NCBI GenBank assembly: GCA_945787125.1
Contig: CALZHW010000019.1
Span: 1-35,333 of the forward strand
From: an uncultured Ectothiorhodospiraceae bacterium
GTDB taxonomy: Bacteria; Pseudomonadota; Gammaproteobacteria; S012-40
Direction: 5' to 3'
Length of the DNA stretch: 35,333 nt
The position numbers were made by a program, and so were the translations under genes. Of the stretch, positions 28,483 through 35,333 are shown piece after piece. The notes beneath the pieces are model-generated. The model was given only the letters and a program-made list of their open reading frames with translations. It was not told the DNA's origin and did no database searches. Positions within the stretch are counted from its first letter, which is position 1; each line of letters starts with the position of its first letter.

Positions 28483-29124
28483 ATGACGAAAAACTGGAAA
28501 GTTTCCGCAGAAGATGTTTTTAAGCAAGGCCCAGTCGTACCCGTATTAATTGTTAACAACATAGCGCATGCAGTGCCCTTGGCTAAAGCATTACTTGCTG
28601 GCGGAGTTAGCGTATTGGAAGTGACTTTACGTACCCCAGTGGCACTTGACGTTATTGCTAAAATTGTAGCTGAAGTACCCGAAGCGCTCGTAGGCGCTGG
28701 TACGGTAACCAATAAAGCACAACTCAAACAAGTTGAACAAGCGGGAGCGCAGTTTGCGTTAAGCCCAGGTATAACCTCTGATTTACTGCAGGCGGGTAAT
28801 GATGGTGGCATTCCGCTGATTCCAGGTATTGCAACAACGTCTGAACTGATGCAAGCGATGGATCTTGGTTATACACATTTTAAGTTTTTTCCAGCTGAGG
28901 CAGCTGGTGGAATTCGTGCGGTAAAATCTATTGGCGGGCCATTCCCGGATGCTGTATTTTGCCCCACTGGAGGTATTAGCCTGAATAACTACCAAGATTA
29001 TTTGGCGTTACCTAATGTGCGATGTGTTGGCGGCTCTTGGTTAGCACCGGACGATGCCATGCAAGCGGGTGATTGGTCACGTATTACAAAACTTGCTCGA
29101 CAAGCTGTGGCAGGTGTTGTGTAG
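28483..29124 (+). CDS. eda: KDPG / 4-hydroxy-2-oxoglutarate aldolase
   Basis: 213 residues, the normal length. [25 protein letters not shown] and [11 protein letters not shown] are present; the lysine in FKFFPAE forms the Schiff base. It splits KDPG to pyruvate and glyceraldehyde-3-phosphate. An SD-like AAGG precedes the ATG. It follows edd in the same direction. Its last ~303 coding bases and the next 12 bases are repeated at 32989-33303. Confidence 0.96.
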   Translation: MTKNWKVSAEDVFKQGPVVPVLIVNNIAHAVPLAKALLAGGVSVLEVTLRTPVALDVIAKIVAEVPEALVGAGTVTNKAQLKQVEQAGAQFALSPGITSDLLQAGNDGGIPLIPGIATTSELMQAMDLGYTHFKFFPAEAAGGIRAVKSIGGPFPDAVFCPTGGISLNNYQDYLALPNVRCVGGSWLAPDDAMQAGDWSRITKLARQAVAGVV

Positions 29125-29136
29125 CTGGAAACTGCA
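28822..29136 (+). repeat. Direct repeat, left copy (eda 3' end)
   Basis: 315 bp covering the last third of eda and the bases just after its stop. The right copy is 32989-33303, same length without gaps, with ~23 differences counted by eye (~93% identity), mostly at silent codon positions. Confidence 0.9.
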
Positions 29137-29300
29137 ATGATCTTTTAATTTTTTCGTTGCTTGCAAAACACTCGATGAAAGAAAATATTTCACATTAATT
29201 TCTAACTTTGAGTGTTCTTGTTAAGGTTTATACAAGCATGCTGAAGAAAACCGAGCATGTGCAAAACAGACACTCTGTATTTATGTATAAGGGTTTCAAT

Positions 29301-29717
29301 ATGAGCAGTATACAGTTAATTAGTGGTGAAAAAGGCGGTGTAGGTAAATCCGTTGTTGCGCGATTGTTGGATCGTTTTGGCAGCTCAGTTCAGTATGTTG
29401 TGGTCAAGAATAAAGGTCGGGGTAAGCGGTTCTCTATTTTCGAAAGTTCGCGAGCTAAAGAAAAAGCACTCGCGTTAAATGCTCATATTCTAGAACTTGA
29501 TGAGCTCTATCCAAATACAATGAATAAAATTGACGAGTTAAACTGCAGTTTCTGGGCGGCTACTAATAATACTGATCCTCAAGCAGGGCCATGCCTGAGT
29601 TTTTTAGAGCGACGACGAGTCAAAATATGGTTGGAAAACAGTTACCGTAAACTAAATGAAACGGGCTGTTTTACTTGTTCATCCGCGCTTGGCGATGTGG
29701 TGAAATTTACGGGGTGA
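29301..29717 (+). pseudogene. ParA/MinD-like ATPase with internal deletion
   Basis: 138 residues from ATG 29301 (SD-like AAGGG upstream). The N-terminus IQLISGEKGGVGKSVVARLL is a deviant Walker A as in a family of ~230-residue ParA-like proteins. It then runs directly into DRFGSSVQYVVVKNKGRG, KIDELNCSFWAATNNTD and ERRRVKIWLENSY, which belong to the C-terminal half of the same family. The ~90-100 residues in between, with Walker B, are missing. Both edges contain an RLL-type sequence, so a deletion at short homology is likely. The frame is kept, so a small protein may still be made, but ATPase function is doubtful. It stops ~10 bases before the integrase remnant. Confidence 0.65.
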
Positions 29718-29727
29718 GGTGATTGAT

Positions 29728-29998
29728 TGAATATAAAAAATTCTGTATAGCAAGAACAGCCTGACGAAATTGCCAATCCGCCACTTCAGTTTCTTGACCG
29801 AGTTTATTGATATATTGATGACATTACCAGGTGTGTTCTGTGCCATGCGTAAATCAGCATACACCTTGATATATTGCTCTGCTTGATAGGCATACCAGCG
29901 CTCCTCATCGGACTTAATCCCTTTTTTCTAATTCAATCTATGGTGTTACCCCAAAAGCGTTGGATATTTTTTTCAGAAGGAGAATAAGAATTTTTCAT
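29728..29998 (-). pseudogene. intI: 5' remnant of an integron integrase gene
   Basis: This stretch matches codons 1 to ~94 of the complete integrase gene at 33870-35276, start codon included (MKNSYSPSEKNIQRFWGN against [18 protein letters not shown]). It is dead: codon 22 (Leu) is TGA, one A is lost from the A-run that follows, and another base is lost near codon 60. The rest of the gene, including the catalytic part, is absent. It is oriented away from the cassette array at 30144 onward, exactly as an intI gene lies beside its attI and first cassette. Confidence 0.88.
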
Positions 29999-30149
29999 AA
30001 TATTTAAGCATATTTTTATTTTGTTAGATTTAGTGTAGTGTGCTATTTTTATTATTATGACAAAATATAAACATATTCTTGGAATTCGTGCAACAGGCAG
30101 AATCCGTCTATTACCCTATTGGCGCATTCTGTCTCATTAACTGTTAGCC
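29999..30149. other. Probable attI region with GTTAGCC core of the first cassette
   Basis: This is the 150 bp between the integrase remnant's start codon and the first cassette. It ends in GTTAGCC (30143-30149), the 7-base core at which integron integrases cut after the first G. The start codon of the DUF5071 gene follows 12 bases later. The core is the exact complement of GGCTAAC at the start of that gene's attC, which fixes the cassette boundary. A LexA box or clear Pc promoter was not found by eye. Confidence 0.65.
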
Positions 30150-30747
30150 TGATAAAAAATTATGATTAATAGCAAACATGACAACGAATCAGTAGAAAAG
30201 ATTATTTCAATCGGGTATCCGGAAAATAAAGAATACCTTGATGAGTTATTATCTTGGACTGCAGATCCAAATTGGCCAATAGCTGGAAATATTTACGATT
30301 ATTTTGTTGCTCTAGGTGAAAATGAAGTTTCTCGTGTTCTTAACCTTGCAGGGAAAGACACTACTGATTTTTGGTGGAAATATAATCTCATAACACAAGT
30401 TATTTCTGCCTATGATGATGAGACAGTTACGGCATGTGTAAATTGGCTAAAGTTTTGTGCAGGCCAACCAGGCACAGAAGAATGTGATATTGAAGCACTT
30501 AGAATTCTGGCTTCTCGGAGTCTGATTGGGGAAGAAGAGATTTCTAGAATAGCTAGACGCAATCTCTTCGTTTATAACATGCATATTAAGGAAACGCTTG
30601 AAATTGCAGAAGCAGCTATTTATAAATTTCCGCTCTCAGAGCACACGTTGTAACAGGCTAACCATTAGCTCCAGCGGACAGGCTAAAGCGGCACTTGTTT
30701 TGCTTTCGCAAAAACGTACCGCTTTAGCCTGTCCGCTGAGCTAGACG
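30144..30747 (+). mobile_element. Integron gene cassette 1 (DUF5071 gene + attC)
   Basis: A 604 bp unit bounded by G/TTAGCC on the left and G/TTTGCT on the right. It holds one gene almost filling the cassette, with its stop 3 bases before the attC, the classic compact cassette layout. As a closed circle its attC would read GGCTAAC ... GTTAGCC, a perfect R''/R' pair. Confidence 0.82.
30162..30653 (+). CDS. DUF5071-domain protein (cassette 1)
   Basis: 163 residues, soluble and acidic, helical in appearance. LLSWTADPNWPIAGNIYDYF matches the DUF5071 signature (LL.W..D.NWPVA..I), and FWWKYNLI fits the following W-K-x-x-L segment. The family's biochemical role is not known to me; HEAT-like and immunity-like roles have been proposed for related DUFs, but nothing here supports them. 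There is no membrane segment or catalytic motif. It starts 12 bases after the cassette core and has no obvious SD, so translation may depend on the array transcript. Confidence 0.8.
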   Translation: MINSKHDNESVEKIISIGYPENKEYLDELLSWTADPNWPIAGNIYDYFVALGENEVSRVLNLAGKDTTDFWWKYNLITQVISAYDDETVTACVNWLKFCAGQPGTEECDIEALRILASRSLIGEEEISRIARRNLFVYNMHIKETLEIAEAAIYKFPLSEHTL

Positions 30748-30753
30748 TTTGCT
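30656..30753 (+). other. attC recombination site of cassette 1
   Basis: R'' is GGCTAAC (30656-30662) and R' is GTTTGCT (30747-30753). Between them, complementary arms (30667-30691 and 30719-30742) of ~24 bp pair fully apart from one unpaired extra C on the left arm. That is a G on the bottom strand, the kind of extrahelical base that sets strand choice in folded attC sites. A smaller hairpin with TTTTGC and GCAAAA sits at the tip. R' belongs to the next cassette, so R'' and R' match only partly here. Confidence 0.82.
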
Positions 30754-31508
30754 TAAATGAGCATACCACCAGAAGCTTCAATCCTTTCTCCGGTGATCCA
30801 ACCAGCCTCATCGCTAAGCAAAAAAGCAACGGCACCACCAATATCATTCGGCAAGCCCACTCTGCCAAGTGCTGTCTGGCTGGCGATATGTTTGTTCAGT
30901 TCATGATTGTCCCGAACTGCGCCGCCACCAAAGTCGGTTTCAATAGCGCCCGGAGCAAGGGTGTTAGCGCGAATTTGTCGCTCACCTAACTCTTTCGCCA
31001 AGTAATGTGTCAGCACTTCAAGACCACCTTTCATCATGGCATACGCGCAGTATCCAGGAAAGCTAAACCGCGTCAGTCCGGATGAGACATTGATAATTTT
31101 TCCTCCATCCTGAATCAGTGGCAGTAGGGACTGGGTAATAAAGAAAGCCCCTTTTAAATGCACATTCATCAAAGCATCGAATTGAGCTTCGGTGGTCTCA
31201 GCAATGGAAGCCGTATCTCCCATGCCTGCATTATTTACAAGAAAATCAATGTGATTGCATTTAAAATTTTCCTCAAGTGTTGCTTTCAGTTTTTCAACAA
31301 AAGCAGGAAAGTTAGCGCTATCGCCAATGTCTAACTGCAATGCTGCGGCTTTACCTCCTTTTTCCTCAATGCCATCAACCACTTCTTGCGCTGCCACTTC
31401 GTTGTTGTGATAGGTGAAAACCACATCAACACCTTTATCGGCGAGCGCCAATGCGCTGCTCTTGCCCAAACCACGGCTTCCACCTGTAATTAATGCTAAT
31501 TTGTTCAT
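30753..31508 (-). CDS. SDR-family NAD(P)-dependent oxidoreductase
   Basis: 251 residues, the classical SDR size. Cofactor motif TGGSRGLG (residues 8-15), NNAG (92-95), catalytic Ser142/Ser143 region (NVSSG), Tyr156 and Lys160 (YAMMK), and the C-terminal WITGERIEASGGML. It is similar in layout to 3-oxoacyl-ACP reductase and glucose-dehydrogenase-like SDRs; the substrate is unknown. The ATG at 31508 has AGGAAATAAAG just upstream; the frame stays open further but without SDR sequence. It lies back to back with a LysR regulator, a standard pairing in which the regulator controls the SDR gene. It runs against the cassette direction, so an array promoter would give antisense RNA. Confidence 0.93.
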   Translation of the reverse strand: MNKLALITGGSRGLGKSSALALADKGVDVVFTYHNNEVAAQEVVDGIEEKGGKAAALQLDIGDSANFPAFVEKLKATLEENFKCNHIDFLVNNAGMGDTASIAETTEAQFDALMNVHLKGAFFITQSLLPLIQDGGKIINVSSGLTRFSFPGYCAYAMMKGGLEVLTHYLAKELGERQIRANTLAPGAIETDFGGGAVRDNHELNKHIASQTALGRVGLPNDIGGAVAFLLSDEAGWITGERIEASGGMLI

Positions 31509-31589
31509 CTTTATTTCCTCATATAATGTGTTTGTGAAGCACAGAATAATGTGTTTATTGTAGATAATAAACCGTACAAAACTGATATC

Positions 31590-31612
31590 ATTGTTCGTAT
31601 TAAACAAACAAT
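31590..31612. promoter_or_regulatory. Likely LysR operator between the SDR and LysR genes
   Basis: ATTGTTCG and CAAACAAT form an 8 bp inverted repeat with one mismatch and a 7-base spacer, in the 117 bp divergent promoter region and 13 bases before the LysR start. The position suits negative autoregulation plus control of the divergent SDR gene. Inference from symmetry and location only. Confidence 0.5.
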
Positions 31613-31625
31613 AGGTGTAGAAAGA

Positions 31626-32534
31626 ATGGACAAATTTGAGGTTATGCAACGTTTTTTACAGGTCGCGCATTTTGGTAGCTTCACACGTGCAGCAGAGACT
31701 TTGGGTTTGCCTAAATCCAGCATCTCCAATGCTGTGCAGTCCTTAGAAAAGCAGTTAGGAACACGGTTATTTCATCGCAGTACTCGCAGTGTCACACTGA
31801 CTCAGGATGGTGAAATATACCAGGTGCAATGCCGTGCATTATTGAGGGAACTGGATGCACTGGAAAGTCAGTTTCGGCAGCAAAGGGAGGATGTTCATGG
31901 GATTATCAGAGTCGATATGTCTAGTCGTTTCGCAAGCACTATTGTGCTTCCGCACTTGGAAGAATGGCTGGACATTTACCCCAAAGTTAAGGTTAAGATC
32001 AGTAGCGCGGATCACCAAGTTGATCTGATCAAAGAAGGCATTGACTGCGTGGTTAGGGTGGGAAAATTATCCGATAGCTCTTTAATTGCCAGACCTCTAG
32101 CAACGTACCAGATATTCAATTGTGTCAGCCCCGGTTACTTAAAAAAATTTGGTGAGCCGAAAACGCTGACCGACCTCCAACATCACCAGATTATTGACTA
32201 TGCACTCAAGATGGGAAATAACTCTGCTATGTTTGAGTATGTCGAAAATGGTCAAGTCAAACAGTTACCTATGCCCAGCGTTTTAGCTGTTAATGGTACG
32301 GATGCTTATATTTGTGCTTGTTTGTTTGGCTTGGGGATTGCCCAAATTCCAGCGATAGGTGTAACGGAATATCTGAAAAGTGGGACTCTAATTCGCGTAT
32401 TACCTAAGTTTGAGGCAGAGAGTATGCCGGTGTCGTTACTCTATCCATCGCGCCAACAAACGTCCAAACGAGTATCCTTATTTATGGATTGGTTAGATGC
32501 GCTGGTTAAACGATTGCAAGGCACAGTGGGTTAA
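31626..32534 (+). CDS. LysR-family transcriptional regulator
   Basis: 302 residues. The N-terminal winged helix-turn-helix (residues ~1-60) shows FTRAAETLGLPKSSISNAVQSLEKQLGTRLFHRSTRSVTLT split over the recognition helix. The rest is a type 2 periplasmic-binding-like effector domain. It is closest in style to the CrgA-type LysR group often next to oxidoreductase genes. ATG 31626 gives the standard N-terminus; upstream in-frame codons add sequence outside the family. It probably regulates the divergent SDR gene, perhaps in response to a quinone- or aldehyde-like compound (guess). Confidence 0.93.
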   Translation: MDKFEVMQRFLQVAHFGSFTRAAETLGLPKSSISNAVQSLEKQLGTRLFHRSTRSVTLTQDGEIYQVQCRALLRELDALESQFRQQREDVHGIIRVDMSSRFASTIVLPHLEEWLDIYPKVKVKISSADHQVDLIKEGIDCVVRVGKLSDSSLIARPLATYQIFNCVSPGYLKKFGEPKTLTDLQHHQIIDYALKMGNNSAMFEYVENGQVKQLPMPSVLAVNGTDAYICACLFGLGIAQIPAIGVTEYLKSGTLIRVLPKFEAESMPVSLLYPSRQQTSKRVSLFMDWLDALVKRLQGTVG

Positions 32535-32627
32535 TCTGCCCATCTCAAAATTACTTGTCTGGTATTAATGGTCGGTATATCGGAAATAAGATTCTGCTAG
32601 TATCTTATTTTCTGGCAGGAAAAAGTG

Positions 32628-32675
32628 AGCTAACAAAGCGTTGCACCGGACAAGCCGGTGAACGCGGCGTTAGGC
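32628..32675 (+). other. attC recombination site of cassette 2
   Basis: R'' AGCTAAC (32628-32634) and R' GTTAGGC (32669-32675) enclose a hairpin: CGTT pairs with AACG and CACCGG with CCGGTG around a 5-base loop ACAAG, with one unpaired G at 32643. At 48 bp it is shorter than most attC sites, but the order R''-L''-L'-R' and the extrahelical base are present. A start-like GTG with AAGGAG follows 14 bases later, as in a following cassette. Confidence 0.75.
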
Positions 32676-32988
32676 GATAAGGAGTTGCAGTGTCACCAAT
32701 TCGATTCCTAGACAAAGACTTGATCAAAAAAGGGGACGCCATCCTTATTTATCAACAGAGATGAAAATATGATAAGAATGCTAGGGAGTGTGTCTCGGTT
32801 TCTTGCTTATGAAAACGTCTGATTTTGAATATTAGCATTAACTAAATCATCGTTAATTGGCAAAAGTAACTAAAATAGAGCATTAAATTTAGCGTTGTGA
32901 TTAAGGGTAAAGTAGCGTTTTCGAAACTTATTTTTTGATGCGTTAACTCACTCATTCGGCAAATAATAGGGGTATCGTCCCCTTTTCC
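32676..32988 (+). other. Truncated cassette 3 / junction DNA
   Basis: DNA after the second attC up to the second eda copy. It starts like a cassette (GTTAGGC, AAGGAG, GTG start) but only a 24-codon frame is left, and no attC closes it. The last ~220 bases are A/T-rich without a gene. It ends abruptly where the eda fragment begins, so the array is broken here. Confidence 0.5.
32690..32764 (+). CDS. Short cassette-3 frame, probably truncated
   Basis: 24 codons from GTG 32690 (AAGGAG 5 bases upstream), reading SPIRFLDKDLIKKGDAILI and ending at TGA. The strong SD right after an attC core suggests this was the start of a cassette gene. The rest is missing or frameshifted. I do not recognise the sequence. 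Confidence 0.35.
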   Translation: MSPIRFLDKDLIKKGDAILIYQQR

Positions 32989-33291
32989 CCAGGTATTGCA
33001 ACTACACCTGAACTGATGCAAGCAATGGATCTTGGTTATACACATTTTAAGTTTTTCCCAGCTGAGGCAGCTGGTGGAATTCGAACGGTAAAATCTATTG
33101 GCGGGCCATTTCCGGATGCAGTATTTTGTCCGACGGGCGGTATTAGCCTGAATAACTATCAAGATTATTTGGCGTTATCAAATGTGCGATGTGTTGGTGG
33201 CTCTTGGTTGGCGCCAGATGATGCCATGCAAGCCGGTGATTGGTCACGTATTACAAAACTTGCTCAACAAGCTGTGGCAGGTGTTGTGTAG
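32989..33291 (+). pseudogene. eda: 3' fragment of a second eda gene
   Basis: It encodes the last ~100 residues of KDPG aldolase, including the Schiff-base lysine in FKFFPAE, but lacks the N-terminal half. It differs from the complete eda at ~23 of 315 positions, mostly silent, with a few amino-acid changes (S to P, A to T, P to S, R to Q). Homology runs 12 bases past the stop and then ends. Silent divergence this high argues against a recent tandem duplication and for arrival from a related strain. A weak internal ATG at 33016 is unlikely to give a working enzyme. Confidence 0.88.
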
Positions 33292-33303
33292 CTGGAAACT
33301 GCA
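32989..33303 (+). repeat. Direct repeat, right copy (eda 3' end)
   Basis: Right partner of 28822-29136, in the same orientation. Homologous recombination between the two would delete ~4.2 kb (ParA remnant, dead intI and the whole cassette array) and leave eda directly before the small gene and intact integrase. Confidence 0.9.
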
Positions 33304-33373
33304 GAATTATTTTAATCTGCTTTTGCCTAGCCCAGATAAAAGGACATTACATTGAGTCGCCAAAAATCGCATA

Positions 33374-33844
33374 TTATGATTCAGTATTTTTGCCTCCCTT
33401 AGGAAAAGGAATAATTCTGGCGCTTTTTTCAGGGTGCAACGTCTTAACATAATTCTCCAGCTCGCCCTGTTCAAGGAGAGTTAATTGCGCATTCCAATCC
33501 TGACAAAGGTCAGCGATCATCAACGGGTTTTGCTGAATTAACCACGGTTGCGGAATAATGCCGCCTTCAGCGGTGTCCATATCCGCCTGTAAGATCATAT
33601 ATTTTCTTGTTTCATTAATATCTTCGCTGCCACTATCAAACTCATCATGCTCGATGACCGATTCAACAAACCCTGTATAGTTATCCCCATCAAACTCCCC
33701 TGACCACTGCTTTTCTTTCTCGTCGTCGGTCATTAAGGTATGGACTGCACTAAAAATGGCCTCTTCTTCACTGGAGGCCGTAACCTCAAGGGTAAGCCTC
33801 TCGAAAACAGGTCGTGCAAAATGAATCGTGTATTTTGTTTCCAT
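33374..33844 (-). CDS. Hypothetical acidic protein downstream of the integrase
   Basis: 156 residues, very acidic, with no membrane segment. An N-terminal beta-alpha start (YTIHFARPVFERLTLEVTAS split by FERL) with SSEEEAIFSAVHTL resembles small DpnD/PcfM-like or phage-accessory folds, but I do not recognise the family. It follows the integrase stop by 25 bases on the same strand and has AAAGG 11 bases before the ATG, so co-transcription is likely. Near the first eda copy the equivalent place holds the ParA remnant instead, so this gene belongs to only one of the two eda-intI arrangements. Its link to integron function is untested. Confidence 0.7.
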   Translation of the reverse strand: METKYTIHFARPVFERLTLEVTASSEEEAIFSAVHTLMTDDEKEKQWSGEFDGDNYTGFVESVIEHDEFDSGSEDINETRKYMILQADMDTAEGGIIPQPWLIQQNPLMIADLCQDWNAQLTLLEQGELENYVKTLHPEKSARIIPFPKGGKNTES

Positions 33845-33869
33845 AATATTGTGATCCTTTGGGCTCCAG

Positions 33870-35276
33870 TTATAGTTGATCCAGTGGGCTTACCACGCCT
33901 TTGCCTCCCCGATTCAGTACATGGGTATAAATCATCGTGGTAGATACATCGGCATGGCCTAACAATTCTTGCACGGTTCGAATATCATAACCCGATTCTA
34001 GTAGGTGTGTCGCAAAACTGTGGCGCATGGCTCTACAATTCACTTTTTTTAAAATTCCTGCTGCATCTGATGCAATTTTAACAGATTTTTGCAGGGTGTT
34101 TTCGTGTATATGATGACGACGAGTCTTCCCACTGCGCGGATCAACAGACAAACGCGCACTGGCAAAAACATATTGCCATTTCCATTCTGTTGCGGCATTG
34201 GGGTATTTTCTTTCTAGTGCATGCGGCAAATAAACACCGCCAAAGTTAACTGCCAAATCTTTGTCATGCTGTCCTTTTCTTTTTTCTATATGCGCTTTAA
34301 GTGCGGGAATCACTTTTTGCGGTAAGGGAACCACACGATCTTTCTGACCTTTGCCATCACGGATGACAATTTGTCGATACTCAAAATCAATATCCATCAC
34401 CCGCAAACGAATGCATTCCATTAATCGCATGCCTGCACCATAGAGCAATGATGTCATTAGCCACTGTGTGCCGCTCAATTGAGATAATAGTTTGTCTACT
34501 TCACTGCGTGTTAAAACTACTGGCAGCTGTTTAGGTCGTTTTGCGCGAACGAATCCCTCTAAATCATCCAGCGGTTGTTTCATGACTTGGTGAAACAAAA
34601 AAACCAACGCATTTAACGCTTGATTTTGGGTACTTGCCGCAACATTGCGATTGACTGCCAGATACTCCAAGTAGTGCGAGACGTGTTTGCTGGTGAGAGA
34701 TGCTAGAGGTTCACTGTCATAATAGGCGAAAAATCGAACTATCCATTCCAAATAAGCTTGTTCAGTTCGAATAGAATACGCACGTCGACGAACTTCGGCT
34801 ATAAATTCGGATAAGACCACTTTATGCTTTTGTTTTACCGCTTTGAGACCAGCTTGCTTCTGTTCAAGGGTTTGTTTTTCCGAGACAAAACCCCCGTCCG
34901 GTGGAAAATATTCACGCGCGAGAGTCGGATGATTCGCGGTTAGTGATGTGCTGGACTGTAGCCAATGAGACCAGTCCACCTCGTCGAGCCAAGGAGATTT
35001 CGTTAATACAAACAAATTCTGTATAGCAAGAATGGCCTGACGAAACTGCCAGTCCGCTAACTGGGTTTCCTGACCGAGTTTATTGAGATATTGAGTCACA
35101 TTATCGGGTGTGTGCTGTGCCAAGCGTAAATCAGCATACGCCTTGATATATTGCTCTGCTTGATAGACATACCAACGCTGCTCGCCGGTTTTAATCCCTT
35201 TTTTTCTAATTAAATCTATGTAGTTATCCCAGAAGCGTTGGATACTTTTTTCAGAAGGCGAAGAAGAATCTTTCAT
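33870..35276 (-). CDS. intI: Integron integrase (long form, tandem N-terminal domains)
   Basis: 468 residues against ~320-340 for IntI1-type enzymes. Residues ~8-110 form an extra SAM-like/core-binding domain ([30 protein letters not shown]); ~150-235 are the usual core-binding domain ([16 protein letters not shown]); ~250-468 the catalytic domain. The IntI-specific insert is clear ([30 protein letters not shown], 353-388). Catalytic residues: R284, K309 or K312, R418, H441 and nucleophile Y450. The box II His expected at 415 (HxLRHS) is Arg (AGA), so activity is uncertain. The attI and cassettes of this copy should lie beyond 35276, outside the window. A diverged, dead 5' copy lies at 29728-29998. 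Confidence 0.93.
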   Translation of the reverse strand: MKDSSSPSEKSIQRFWDNYIDLIRKKGIKTGEQRWYVYQAEQYIKAYADLRLAQHTPDNVTQYLNKLGQETQLADWQFRQAILAIQNLFVLTKSPWLDEVDWSHWLQSSTSLTANHPTLAREYFPPDGGFVSEKQTLEQKQAGLKAVKQKHKVVLSEFIAEVRRRAYSIRTEQAYLEWIVRFFAYYDSEPLASLTSKHVSHYLEYLAVNRNVAASTQNQALNALVFLFHQVMKQPLDDLEGFVRAKRPKQLPVVLTRSEVDKLLSQLSGTQWLMTSLLYGAGMRLMECIRLRVMDIDFEYRQIVIRDGKGQKDRVVPLPQKVIPALKAHIEKRKGQHDKDLAVNFGGVYLPHALERKYPNAATEWKWQYVFASARLSVDPRSGKTRRHHIHENTLQKSVKIASDAAGILKKVNCRAMRHSFATHLLESGYDIRTVQELLGHADVSTTMIYTHVLNRGGKGVVSPLDQL

Positions 35277-35333
35277 AATATTTAAGCTTATTGTAACTAC
35301 TCAGCGAAATTATCCCAAAAAAACTCTTGACAC

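Larger units (their letters stand above)
30748..32669 (+). mobile_element. Integron gene cassette 2 (divergent SDR and LysR genes + attC)
   Basis: A 1922 bp unit between G/TTTGCT and G/TTAGGC. Its own attC at the right end has R'' AGCTAAC, which matches the complement of its left core (AGCAAAC) at 6 of 7 bases, as expected for one circle. It contains two genes on opposite strands with their own promoter region, unusual for cassettes, which normally carry one promoterless gene. Confidence 0.68.

Noticed and set aside
30683-30868. Small minus-strand frame over the attC
   Set aside because: It runs through the attC hairpin and the SDR gene end in another frame; no SD and no protein-like composition.
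28822-33303. Integrative element with attL/attR at the eda 3' end
   Set aside because: The direct repeats are 315 bp and diverged by ~7%, much longer than att core duplications, and no intact phage- or ICE-type integrase gene lies between them.
35277-35333. attI and LexA box of the complete integrase
   Set aside because: Only 57 bases of upstream DNA are visible; no GTTRRRY core or CTGT-N8-ACAG box is seen, so they must be beyond the edge or absent.

Overview
The window looks like chromosome from an environmental gammaproteobacterium. This rests on gene content only: an edd-eda Entner-Doudoroff pair, an NdvB-like GH17-GT2 synthase, a FAD sorbitol-dehydrogenase-like pair, an Ada-AlkA fusion, a TonB receptor and a chromosomal-type integron integrase. 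I cannot name the genus. Both strands carry genes. There are no rRNA or tRNA genes and no CRISPR array that I can see.

Left part (1-7.3 kb): the end of a large secreted protein with two CxxCH motifs, closed by a strong terminator. Next is a leftward pair for membrane transport (SLC13/TrkA-C permease, then a CDF cation exporter), and a rightward alkylation-repair pair (Ada-AlkA, then Ogt) overlapping by one base.

Middle (7.5-23.2 kb): a GMC oxidoreductase with its Tat-type small subunit, an NdvB-like beta-glucan synthase, a tight two-gene operon of SF1 helicases, a TonB-dependent receptor and a 1372-residue multi-membrane envelope protein of unknown function. A ~190 bp palindromic, MITE-like repeat occurs four times (5.0, 12.3, 16.4 and 18.7 kb). 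Copies 2 and 3 lie on either side of the helicase pair, in opposite orientation.

23.2-26.5 kb: a leftward PKD-domain protein with one CxxCH motif and an Asp/Gly tail encoded by a hexanucleotide microsatellite, then a gene-poor 1.6 kb stretch ending in a second inverted-repeat element of another type.

Right part (26.5-35.3 kb) is the most interesting. After edd-eda comes a broken and rearranged integron. It holds a ParA-like gene with an internal deletion, a decayed 5' end of an integron integrase gene, and a cassette array with two folded attC sites. Cassette 1 carries a DUF5071 protein. Cassette 2 carries a divergent SDR/LysR pair. Cassette 3 is a stub. The array is cut off by a ~93% identical second copy of the eda 3' end, followed by a leftward small gene and a full-length integron integrase of the long (468 aa) form, whose own attI would lie at or past the right edge. 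The two eda 3' copies are 315 bp direct repeats around ~3.9 kb of integron DNA. The complete integrase has Arg where the box II catalytic His is expected.

The best candidates for something undescribed are the duplicated eda-intI integron, its two-gene self-regulated cassette, and the repeat-bracketed helicase pair.
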